From contig OV050030.1 in NCBI GenBank assembly GCA_920105625.2, forward strand, positions 87,725,570-87,789,569: a stretch of DNA of 64,000 bases. Reading direction: 5' to 3'. Of this stretch, positions 11,201 through 21,227 are shown piece after piece. The notes under the pieces are model-generated. The model saw nothing but the letters and a program-made list of their open reading frames with translations, ran no database searches and was not told where the DNA came from. This DNA is from Clusia tigrina. Lineage: Eukaryota > Arthropoda > Insecta > Diptera > Clusiidae. A program made the translations under genes and the position numbers. The first letter of the stretch is position 1. The number at the start of each line of letters is the position of its first letter.

Positions 11201-12840
11201 TGACTAGTAATGTTGGAACTACAGTCCAGGAGAAGGAGGAGTAAGAGGCTCTCCAATATCACGAGGAGTTAGGAAGTGGATACGCGTCTATGTTGGGAAT
11301 AAAAGGACATTGCGTCGTTATGACCAGGATAGGTGATGCCTTCATCGAGATACCTTGCAAGGAATCAGCTAGTGGAAAGCTAGTGCTTTTGGTAGATTAA
11401 TGAGCGGACACCAGCCTCGTAAAATCTAGTGTTCTACGGAAAGGGTTGGATATTAATCAAGTGGACGTAAGAATGCTTAACGGAGCGATTGGAGGGTGCA
11501 TCAGGACATTGGGGTCGCTCAGAATAGGACCCAGTGAAGTTAAGGGCATGAGTTTTAGAGTGCACGCAGCGGAAGTGGATAGGAAAGTATCCCGGCTGAT
11601 GGGATAATTGGCTGCGCCATACTGGATACGCTCGAGAAACAGTTATCATTCTATGATAATAATAAGAATATGCTCCTTACTCTTCCATTAATGTCATGGC
11701 AGGAAGGAACCGTGAATAGGGTTAAGAAGTGTGGTATGGAGGTAGTAAACGGAAGATCCACCAGAGTAGTTTCCATGCATGTAAATACGAAAATTAGGAC
11801 TGTTGTTTTGCACAAGCAGCAGTTAGCGGAGGGCGTATATATGGGAGAGACCATAACGCACGTTGACAAGGGTAAGGTGTGCTTGCGTACTTAATGCATC
11901 AGAAGAGGACTTCTATATGGATAAGGATTTTAGCCCTATGTTCACTAGTTACGATCATTTTAAGGAACCGAATTATAGATCGGTTAATCAGATTAAACAA
12001 GTTGATATAAGAAAAAGGATGGAGAGAGTATTAGAATCACTGAAGTTAGGTCCAAGCGTGAATTCAGAAGAGAAGTCATCAATAGAAGCCATTTGTACGT
12101 CACTCCATGACATATTTTTGCTGGAATGAGATCAGCTGACGTATACAACAGAAGTAGAGCATGAAATTCCTACTAGAGTGGATCAACCGCCAATAAACCA
12201 GAAACAATACAGATTGCCACAAGCTCACAAAGATGAGGTAAACAGGCAAGTAGAAGGATAGTTAAAGGATAACATAATTTCACTGAGTATCTCGCCTTGG
12301 AACTCACCAATAATTTTGGTACCAAAGAAGGGGTCAAAAGAAGTGGAGAATGGTCGTCGGTTTTAGGAAATTGAACGACGCCACTATCAAGCAATTGTTT
12401 CCGATACCAAGGATAGAAGAAATTCTGGATCAATTGGGACACAGTAGATATTTTTCTACACTTGATTTAGCGAGTGGCTACCAGCAAGTTCTGGTGGATA
12501 CCCAAGATAAGCAGAAAACCGCGTTCAGCACCGGTTTATGGCATTATGAGTTTAATAGAATGCCGTTTGTATTAACAGGAGCACAGGCTACCTTCCAACG
12601 GCTAATGAACCATGTGCTACAAGGGTTAGATTATTTTGTGTATCTGGATGATATTGTAATTTATGAGAAGAACTTGCAGCAGCATTCGCAACGCTTGTGC
12701 AAGGTGCTCCAGAAATTATGACAACACAATTTGAAATTGAACACGGAGAAATGTCAATTTTTGCGAAGAGAGGTGGTCTATTTCGGCCATCGTTGCTCAG
12801 AGGCAGGAGCACTGCCTGACCCGCAGAAGGTTGAATGCGT
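11201..12840 (+). pseudogene. pol: Family A protease and reverse transcriptase (A2)
   Basis: Near 11395 the protease active site is replaced by Asp followed by two stop codons, then ADTSLV; A3 has the same stops. Linker pieces are at 11670-12129. The RT begins around 12175 (PPINQKQYRLPQAHK), is interrupted by a stop near 12260 and a frameshift near 12355, then runs 12350-12721 with LDLASGYQQ, the GAQATFQRLM block and YLDDIVIY. After RKxxCQFLRREVV-type sequence the frame stops where RNase H should begin. Confidence 0.85.
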
Positions 12841-13888
12841 TAAAAATTTAGCGATGCGGACGCACGTAGCATAGTAGCGCAGGCACAGAAGGTATCAGTA
12901 GTGCAAACGAGGGCCAAAGCAAGGTCAGATAAGGAGAAGGCCCAGATAATGCAAGAAAATAAAATTGATGCGACAAGAAATGTTAGCAATGCAGGTCTCG
13001 ATGCCAATGAACAAACAGCCAGTAATGTGGATTGGTTGGAGGATAAAAAATATATCCAGGATTTCTTAAAGGGTTTCCATGCTTCACCTCTAGGGGGACA
13101 CCAGGGATTCTGGAAAACCCATCACAGAATTAGGCGAGTATGTGGATGGAAAGGTATGCTCCGAGACATAAAAAGGTATATAAAGAGTTGTCCGAAATGT
13201 CAGGCCAATAAGAGTTCAAGGCTAACAAAGATGCCAATGGTGTTAAGTGACACACCCAAACAGCCATTTGATAAAGTTCATGTGGATATTGTAGGTATTT
13301 TACCTGAGACAGTTTCGGGAAATAAATACATTTTGACGTTCCAAGACGATTTCTCAAATTATATGGCGTGCGTGGCTATACCCAATGCTGAACCAAGTAC
13401 GGTGGCCAAGGCATTCTTTGATGAAATTATAGCACGGTACAACATACCTAAGGTCTTGATAACCGACAATGGTTCAAATTTCGTATCAGAAAAATTCTCA
13501 GAAACGTGTAAAATGCTGGGAATCAAGAAATTGCATATAACACCATATCATCCCCAGGCGAATGGCTCATTGGAGCGTAGTCATCGACCTCTGGCCGAGT
13601 ACTTGCGCAGTTTTGCCAAGGAAGACGGCTCGAATTGGGATCAATGGTTGACTACTGCAGTGCATGTACACAACAATACTGTGCATGTATCAACGAAACA
13701 AACTCGGTTTAGTACACTCTACGGATTTGATTTCAACATGCCGGCAAATTTGAAGCGCAAATGTGCACCAGTGTACAATGCTGTCGACCCCAATAAAGAG
13801 CAAAAATATCAGTTGCAGCGAGCGCACGAATTGGTTAGAGAAAACCAGGATTGTGCTAAACGAGTAGCCAGGGAAGCCTATAACAAGG
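12841..13888 (+). pseudogene. pol: Family A integrase, 5' part (A2), split by element C1
   Basis: One continuous frame 12901-13888 with the H2C2 zinc domain (GGHQGFWKTHH ... CPKCQ), D in VHVDIVGIL, D in LITDNGSNF and E in NGSLERSH: all DDE residues are present. The frame is cut after AYNK by insertion of C1 at 13889. The remaining C-terminal domain resumes at 20866. The start at 12901 is only the first possible codon after the RNase H deletion junction near 12850; in the intact ancestor this was part of a larger polyprotein. Confidence 0.88.
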
Positions 13889-14381
13889 TGTAGTGTATCA
13901 TGAAAGTCATGCATACCATACGTATGCCTGCGATTGTAAAGAACCAAATGCACCAGAGAAATGTGTAGTGCACGCTCAGCAAGATCGCACACACACTCAC
14001 TCCATATGCTCAAACCTTTCCTCTATCCCAAAGCAATGAACTTTCATGACACATGGGATATTGGAAATATGGAAATGAAACACTAATTATAGCAAAATTA
14101 AATGGTAGAAATAAGTATATAAGAACGTAGTTACAAGCATAAAGATTAGTTCTAAACACAAATCATAACTGTTTGTACTCACAAGGAGCTGACTTTAGTC
14201 GTTTCAATAGAACTCAAAGGAGCTGACTCTAGTCGCTTCAAGAGAACATTTGGCTGCCTTAAGGCGCCGATACAAAAGTGCGCAAGCTCTCGCGCAATCA
14301 AACAATCATATGAGCCCATAATCTGCGTAAGGAATATACTGATAGGCAAAACTAATTGTATTACTGACAGAACGTATTACA
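13889..14381 (+). repeat. C1 5' LTR
   Basis: 493 bp from TGTAGTG to GTATTACA. It contains TATATAAG at 14116-14123 and a roughly 33-bp tandem duplication around AAGGAGCTGACT (about 14183 and 14216). Compared with the C1 3' LTR it lacks about 87 bp near 14030. The C2 LTR (30498-30990) has the same length and the same deletion. Confidence 0.92.
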
Positions 14382-14400
14382 TGGCGATCCTGCCACACCG
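14382..14400 (+). other. C1 primer-binding site
   Basis: TGGCGATCCTGCCACACCG abuts the LTR end. The TGGCGA start fits the tRNA-primed site of the 412/mdg1 lineage. It is followed by two copies of a GATCCTGCCACACCG-like repeat (near 14385 and 14429), so the primer-site region itself has been duplicated. Confidence 0.6.
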
Positions 14401-14544
14401 CGCCTGATCTTTCTGACCAGAGAGCTGATCCTGCCACACCGCTCCTGATCTTTCTGACCAGACCAGATTCCTGATTCCTGATTTTTTTTACACCGATCCT
14501 GATTTTCCTGCTATACCGCTGTCCAGAAAACAAGTGCTACAGGG

Positions 14545-15135
14545 ATGAATGACGCAGAACTCCACGCCTTATTTGAAAGAACCTAGAACAGAGCGGCTAA
14601 ACATCTGGAAACAGTAAAAACAAAGGAAGCAGCAGTCAAGGAAACGCTGTACCCACTGGGGAACGCAGTACCAGAACCACAACTCTTAAATACCTTCTTT
14701 AAACGAGCAGCCACTTTAGAAGAGGAATACGTGCCACAACCACAACCAGGGTCAAAAACCACCAACATCCGTTATATCCCGTCAGGCTCATCCGAAGGTC
14801 CTAAGCCGATTACTATTGATAAATACAGGGACAGGCAACTGAAGAACTCCGAGTTAAGACGAAGCTTGTGTCAAAGCCAAGGCAATAAGCAACGCAAGAG
14901 AGGGAAGAGAGCCGGAAGAAAGGTCCAAAACAGGACACAGCTGAAATCACTGTATCACGACTACAATCTGCAACAGACGGTCGAAGAGGAAAAACTCTAT
15001 AAAAGAAGAATAACTAAAAGTCGTATAGATGGAAACCAACCAAGCGATATTAAAGCGAGCACAAAATCTAAAATAGAGAACCATAGTGGAGATCCACAGG
15101 TTACAATACTAAACACGCAGAGTCAACATTCTGAC
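14545..15135 (+). pseudogene. C1 leader ORF (function unknown), one stop and an internal deletion
   Basis: ATG at 14545 reads MNDAELHALFERT, then a TAG at 14584, then continues open for about 160 codons (AAKHLETVKTKE..., a basic stretch around QRKRGKRAG). C2 has the same TAG (31193). Relative to C2, C1 lacks about 440 bp after 15054, which joins this frame to the next one in a chimera of 188 codons (14731-15297). It precedes gag and is not recognised. Confidence 0.5.
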
Positions 15136-15297
15136 ATGTTAGAGGGACATGATATGAAACTCCTAATCATAACAATTATCGTAGGACTACAGTTAGGAAT
15201 AACTTTACTGCAAATGTACAGAGAGTATAATAGGAAACAGACCATAAAGGCAGCAAAATCTATTTTTGACCTGACTGAGATAGTGTCTAAGAAATAA
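15136..15297 (+). CDS. 53-aa single-pass membrane mini-ORF upstream of gag (C1)
   Basis: ATG at 15136, TAA at 15295-15297. MLEGHD is followed by one clear hydrophobic helix (MKLLIITIIVGLQLGITLL), then a basic tail (YREYNRKQTIKAAK). The predicted topology is a short N-terminus, one membrane span and a positively charged cytoplasmic tail. C2 encodes the same peptide at 32185-32346. Three bases separate it from the gag start at 15301. I cannot name it; a small membrane protein ahead of gag is unusual for this lineage. Confidence 0.45.
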   Translation: MLEGHDMKLLIITIIVGLQLGITLLQMYREYNRKQTIKAAKSIFDLTEIVSKK

Positions 15298-15300
15298 GTT

Positions 15301-16564
15301 ATGAGCCTAGCTTCTTTAGAAAAAATTTAGCAAATTGTAGGCATTTTAAAGAAAACCCCGAATAGAGTATATACCGAGAATTATATAACAGACTTACAGG
15401 CAACACTCAATACACAAACTACTTATTTTGAACTAGAGCTCAATCAAGCCCCGAGCTTAGAAAGAAACACATTAGTATCTAGGTTTAATATACTGAGCAA
15501 ATATATTAAGAAAATCATTAGCAGTCAAAAGTCTATGAAAGAGGAAAAATTAGCAAAATTAGAAACAGAACAACTAACAGAGCTCGCTATGACGTCTTTT
15601 AATGTAATTGATTGCCTGACGGCAATACCTGAATTCTCAGGCAAGCCTGAAGACTTGTCCAAGTTCATAAGCTTAGTGGAAATTATGAAGACCACTGTAC
15701 TACTAGTGTACAACTAGTGAGAACATATTTTTCACACTAGTATTTAATACTAAACTACCGGAAAAAATTAAGAACAAATTAGAACTAGCGGGAGCAGACA
15801 ACACAGCAACATTAATTTCAGAATTAAAAAATTTGTTAAAACCAACAAAAACTTCAAATTGCATAATAGATGATCTTTCGAAACTGAGACAGGGTAGTAA
15901 GACAATTTCTCGTTATGCAGAACAGATTGAGGAACTAATTTGTACTCTAAACAAGTTACAAACTACAGACACCTCTGCAGAAGTAAAGAAAGCAATCATA
16001 AATAATATCGATACAATAGCTTTCAATTCATTCAAAAACGGTCTAACCAATATGTCAACAGTCCAAACAATTACAGCAAGCCGCAGCAAACAATTTAAAG
16101 AAGCGGTACAAATAGCTGACGAATTTGAAAAACCGAACGAGACTCGCATTTTGTCATATAGAAATAATAATTTTCGCGAACAAAAACAATACAACAATAT
16201 GCCTCAACAAAACAGATACCGCAGCAATAATTTTAATGTCAATAACCAACGAAGTCATTACCCTAATGGCAACATCAGAAATTACTACAATAACAACAGA
16301 CAACAAAATTCGAATAACATTGCTTACAGACGTAATTGGAGAAATAACAACAACAAAAACCATTACAACAGTCAACGTACTAATCAGCAACCAAACAGAA
16401 ACAACAACTACAATAACCAACGCACTGACCATCAGACATACAGAAACAACAACAATAACAGAAGAAACTCCGGTCGAAAAATAATAATGTATGTAGAATC
16501 CACTGCACAAGACACAGCTGACTGCATAAATCAACAGGGAAACGACGACCTCCCCGCCTGCTAA
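15301..16564 (+). pseudogene. gag: C1 gag (one stop, one frameshift)
   Basis: ATG at 15301 (MSLASLEKI) meets a TAG at 15328, then stays open to 15717 with the capsid-like IPEFSGKPEDLSKFI segment. After a frame change near 15715 it continues through 15770-16564 with a capsid C-terminal part and an Asn/Arg/Gln-rich tail (about residues 110-225 of the second piece) instead of zinc knuckles. Basic N/R-rich Gag tails of this kind are known from this retrotransposon group. The same lesions occur in C2. Confidence 0.8.
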
Positions 16565-16578
16565 ATATACAAAATAAT

Positions 16579-17303
16579 ATGAGTGGTGCGGGGATAAACA
16601 AAAAAGAATTACCCAAAACAGCATTCACTATAAACACAGACCGACATATAGGACGTTTTGTCAAAATAAAATACAAGAACACATACATAAATTTTTTAGT
16701 AGATACTGGAGCAGAAATTTCACTGCTAAAAATTGGTAGTATATTCGACGAAGATATTTTCAGCCAACATTCTTGTCCATTAACAGGAATTTCAAAAGAA
16801 AATGTTTACACTTTAGGTACATCAAAAATCTTACTAAAAATTCAGCAAGAAACCTTTAAACACACATTCCAAATTGTAGAAGATAGTTTTCCAGTCAAAG
16901 CCGATGGAATTTTAGGAGACGATTTTCTCTTAAAATTCGGCGGAAAGATGGAACACTCACGTTACAATTTACACTTAATAACACATTGTTAGTACTTGAT
17001 TTAGCAAGCAAAGTATTTTGTATCACCATACCGCCGAGATGCGAGGTAATACACCCAATAAATGCGAACATAACTGAAGACATGCTTGTATGCAATAATG
17101 AAATACAACCAGGCATATACATAAGCAATACTATAATTCCAGCTAAAGGAATAAAACACATACGCATTTTGAACACAACACAAGATACCATAGAGTTAAA
17201 CAAGCTAAAAATAGAATGCAAACCCTTAAAAAATTATTACATAGTAAACAGCACACAGAACAATAGCACAAAAAGATGGAACCAAACCACTGCTACAATT
17301 TGA
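16579..17303 (+). pseudogene. pol: C1 protease region
   Basis: ATG at 16579. The retropepsin active site FLVDTGAEISLL lies at about 16693-16728, and ADGILGDDFL further on (about 16900) is the second conserved block. The frame ends at 16992 after a small deletion relative to C2; the linker resumes in another frame (16986-17303). The active-site D-T-G is intact here but deleted in C2. Cleaves Gag-Pol in the intact element. Confidence 0.75.
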
Positions 17304-18515
17304 CACGCAAGACACATTTGCAGAGGACAGTATAGAGAAATTTTGTCAAGAATACGCAGATATTTTCCACTTAGATGACGATGTCCTGACAGTCAACAAT
17401 TTCTATGAACAACATTTAGAGGCAACAGATAAAAAACCGGTATACATAAAAAATTACCGTTTGCCACACACACAAATGGAAAATATAAATGAGCAAGGAA
17501 AAAATCTGCTGAAACAAGAAATAATTGAACATTCAATTAGTGCTTATAACTCACCACTACTTGTTGTACCGAAAAAGAGTTCCGATGATTCCAAACAGTG
17601 GAGATTAGTAGTAGATTTCCGCCAATTAAATAAAAAGTTAGTGGATGATAAATTCCCAATCACAAGACTAGAAGACGTACTGGACAAAATAGGCAGGTCC
17701 AAATACTTTACAACCTTAGACATGACTAGCTCGTTCCATCAAATCCCTCTAGATTACGAGTCAAGACATTTAACAGCATTTTCAACTGCTGATGGTCACT
17801 ATCAGTTCAAAAGACTACCCTTTGGTCTAAAAATCTCTTCGAACAGCTTTCAGCGTATGCTAACTATCGCATTAGCAGGATTAGAGAGTAATGCTTTTCT
17901 TTACGTAGAGGACATAATTGTTTTCGGTAAATCTATAAAACATCATAATGATAATCTAGTAAAAATCTTTAAGCGAATAAGAAAGTACAATCTGAAATTA
18001 AATCCGAAAAAGTGTAAATTTTTGAAACCAGAAGTAATTTTTCTAGGTCACTTAGTTACCGCTAATGGAGTAACAGCTGATCCAGAAAAATGTAAAGTCG
18101 TAAACATATATCCAACTCCAAGAAATAAGGATGAAATCAAAAGATTCGTAGCTTTCTGTAATTATTACCGTCGCTTTATAAATAATTTCGCGGAAATAGC
18201 TAAACCTTTAAATAACCTACAAAAGAAAAACACCGAATACATATGGACGGATGAATGTGAAGTAGCATTCAAGAAACTAAAAGAAAGTAGAACTCACTCA
18301 CCCGTACTTAGATACCCTGATTTCGATGAAGAATTCATATTGACCACTGATGCATCCAATTATGCATTAGGTGCTATTTTATCACAAGGAACTATAGGAG
18401 AAGATCGACCAATAGCTTATGCTAGCAGATCTCTTAATAAACATGAAATTAACAAACCTCTCATTGAGAAAGAATTATTAGCCATTCATTATCACATTAA
18501 ATGTGGGCAATGATA
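17288..18515 (+). pseudogene. pol: C1 reverse transcriptase with partial RNase H
   Basis: RT blocks in order: WRLVVDFRQLNKKL (about 17600), LDMTSSFHQIPL (about 17717), RLPFGLKISSNSFQRM (about 17812), catalytic box YVED at about 17904 where YxDD is expected, and LGHLVTANGV (about 18049). RNase H begins at TTDASNYALGAIL (about 18340) and is cut after LLAIHYHIK near 18503, so roughly its second half and the linker are missing. The Glu for Asp change in the catalytic box should cripple polymerisation. Confidence 0.85.
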
Positions 18516-19985
18516 CCCACAGTTATGGCTATCACAAGAAGCATGAAGAAAAAACAAACAGATGTAATTACTGAAGAACCAGACAAGAGGAGCGCGCGCC
18601 TCTATATATGGAACAGTACATCTTTATCGGATATTAGAGATTTAAAACAGTTAAAATGCAAAATTTTAAAAGGGGATGAGCTCGAGCGAAATACACGTAG
18701 TAATGATAAAAGTTTGCCAAATATTACAGTCGACTATAAAAATATACTGATAGAGTTAAGCGATAATGCTGACTTAGTCCTCGGTACGGTCATGAGGAAG
18801 TTTACTCAATTTTTGATCAGTCATGGAATCGACAAGATCGCTCTTTCAAAACAGGATTCTTTATTTTATATTATTAATGAAGATAATTTAAAGGCCTTAT
18901 ATAAGAATATATTTATTGAGAATTTAGCTAAGGGACGGCAAACTCCTGCTATAATTTTATTTGTATCCCCACGTAATATACATGATATAAATGAGCAAAA
19001 GAAACTCATACATGATAACCATTGCACACAAACATCCGGACATCCTGGAGTAAGAAGAACGTTATTAAAATTAAAACAAAAGTACATATGGAAAAATATG
19101 ACAAAAATGGTGAAGACATTTATAAATAACTGCGAGATATGTGCAAAAAACAAAACAACAAAACACATAAGAGAAAAGATGGTCATTACAGACACCCCAT
19201 CGACAAGTTTCCAAATAGTAGAAATGGACACAGTAGGACCACTCCGTATTTCAAACGGATATAAATACATTTTAACACTTCAGTGCCAGCTAACTAAATA
19301 TATTGAAGTATATCTAATGTATACAAAAGAATCTTTAGAAGTTGCCAATACTTTACTAGAAAAATTCATACTAAAGTATGGAGGTTTTCACACAATAAAG
19401 ACAGACATGGGTAGAGAATTCGTAAACCAAGTAGTTGACCATATGAGCAAAACGTTAGATTTTCAACATAAAACATCCACCCCTTACCATCACCAAACAC
19501 TAGTTCTCAATGAATACATACGCACCTCGACAGAAGAACAGGAATGGGAAAAGGGTTTACCTTATTATGTTTTAGCATATAATACCACACCACACGTCAA
19601 CACAGGTTACTCACCTTTCAAACTCATATTTGGAAAATTGCCAAACATTCTAACAGATAAACAAGAGATTAAAACAGTTAGTCCAATCAACACCGAAGAA
19701 TACCTTAATGAATAAAAAAACAGACTAGAAAATGCAAAAGAAACTGCAAGACTTATACTCCAAAAAACAAAGGAGAAAAGAAAAATAAACTACGACATAG
19801 GAACAAATAGTTCAAATTTTAATATAGGAGACTTAGTAATGCTAAGAAATATGTGTAGGAAAAAGTTAGACAGCCCATACATAGGCCCGTTTAAAATTAT
19901 TAATAGACGAGGTGTAAATTCCCTAATAAATAAGAATGGAAAAGATGTCCTAGTACATAATAACAATCTTAAGAAATTCAAATAA
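18501..19985 (+). pseudogene. pol: C1 integrase, catalytic Glu deleted
   Basis: Linker ITRSMKKKQ, then an H2C2 zinc domain (about 19020-19150; GHPGVRR ... CEICAKN), D in VEMDTVGPL (about 19220) and D in KTDMGREF (about 19402). Around 19495-19510 the sequence passes from TPYHHQT directly to LNEYIR: the segment that carries the third acidic residue is deleted in frame. A TAA at 19713 precedes the C-terminal domain (NIGDLVMLRN..., ending at 19985). Not functional. Confidence 0.85.
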
Positions 19986-20285
19986 GAAATTTAAATAAGA
20001 AATATATATAAGAAAAACTAATACACATTAAGAAATACATATAAGAAAAATACAAGTAAGAAATTTAAATAAGAAATTTATATAAGAAATATACAAATAA
20101 GAAATTTAATTAAGAAATATATATAAGAAATACACAAATAAGAAATATGAATAAGAATAGTATAAATATGAAAAGCTAGATATAACCACATAGCATTGTA
20201 AAACCGAAACATAGCCAAGTTATATATAAAACAAAAGAAAAAAATTTCCGAAATAAACATTTTTTTTTTCCCGGAGGATTAGTGG
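19986..20285 (+). other. C1 3' untranslated region with short tandem repeats and polypurine tract
   Basis: 19978-20165 is built from about a dozen diverged copies of a 12-16 bp unit around AAGAAATTTAAATA / AAGAAATATATATA. The purine run GGAGGATTAGTGG just before the LTR (about 20273-20285) is the likely plus-strand primer. Confidence 0.6.
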
Positions 20286-20865
20286 TGTAGTGTATCATGA
20301 AAGTCATGCATACCATACGTATGCCTGCGATTGTAAAGAACCAAATGCACCAAAGAAATGTGTAGTGCACGCGCAGCATGATCGCACACACACTCACTCC
20401 ACATGCTCAAACCTTTCCTCTATCCCAAAGCAATGCACTTAAAATAGGTCATGTGCAATTCGAACGTCAAAGGTCTGCCGTAGGCAAGAATTGCACATTA
20501 ATAATTTATTGCTTGCACATGTGATTTTCATGACACATGGGATATTGGAAATCTGGAAATGAAACACTAATTATAGCAAAATTAAATGTTAGAAATAAGT
20601 ATATAAGAACGTAGTTATAAGAATAAAGATTAGTTCTAAACACAAATCATAACTGTTTGTACTCACAAGGAGCTGACTTTAGTCGCTTCAATAGAACTCA
20701 AAGGAGCTGACTCTAGTCGCTTCAATAGAACATTTGGCTGCCTTAAGGCGCCGATACAAAGGTGCGCAAGCTCTTGCGCTATCAAACAATCATATGACCC
20801 CATCATCTGCGTAGGGAATATACTGATAGGCAAAACTAATTGTATTACTGACAGAACGTATTACA
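20286..20865 (+). repeat. C1 3' LTR
   Basis: 580 bp, TGTAGTG to TTACA, followed by AAGG. It contains about 87 bp (near 20436-20528) absent from both 5' LTRs of the family in this window, plus scattered substitutions, so the two LTRs have diverged since insertion. Confidence 0.92.
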
Positions 20866-21084
20866 AAGGTACTAAACCCAGTAATCTTTCATGTGGGTGA
20901 CCAGGTACTAATGAAGAAGCAGGCTAGAAGAAACAAATTCTCACCTGTTTGGATAGGTCCGTATGTAGTAGCAGAGATCCGTAGCCCAGTTACAACAGTC
21001 GTAACAATTAAGGGCAAAAATAAAAAGCTACATAATAATTTGTTGAAAACACACAGCTCCGATTTTCAAAGTCAATGCCAGTAG
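20866..21084 (+). pseudogene. pol: Family A integrase, 3' part (A2) after C1
   Basis: Resumes exactly where 13888 stopped, with AAGG duplicated. It encodes the C-terminal domain (GDQVLMKKQARRNKFSPVWIGPYVV), ending at 21082-21084. The matching A1 sequence is at 3886-4097. Confidence 0.88.
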
Positions 21085-21227
21085 AAGTGTGTCACTTAAA
21101 ACTCGGGCGAGTAAGAATTGACGTAAGAAAACTATGCTTATTAGGCTCTATGGCCGAACGAAGTACAGTAGAGGAAAATATATTAAATAATAAGAAACGG
21201 GTTCATTGGACACAATTTAAAAAATAA
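21075..21227 (+). CDS. Small 50-aa ORF overlapping the end of pol (A2)
   Basis: Same frame as 4088-4240 with changes S to C, I to L and S to N among others, no stop and no indel. It overlaps the integrase stop by 10 bases. Function unknown. Confidence 0.38.
   Translation: MPVEVCHLKLGRVRIDVRKLCLLGSMAERSTVEENILNNKKRVHWTQFKK

Larger units (their letters stand above)
13889..20865 (+). mobile_element. Family C (412/mdg1-like) LTR retrotransposon C1
   Basis: Complete LTR-to-LTR element, 6977 bp, flanked by the 4-bp target duplication AAGG (13885-13888 and 20866-20869) inside A2 integrase. LTRs run TGTAGTG...TTACA. The RT blocks (LDMTSSFHQIPL, RLPFGLKISSNSFQRM, FCNYYRRF) and the 4-bp duplication match the 412/mdg1 lineage. 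Coding regions are broken by an internal deletion in the leader, stops in gag, loss of half of RNase H and loss of the integrase Glu. Confidence 0.93.

Noticed and set aside
16154..16688. Long hydrophobic antisense ORFs opposite family C gag
   Set aside because: They mirror the Asn/Thr-rich gag tail on the other strand; composition explains them.
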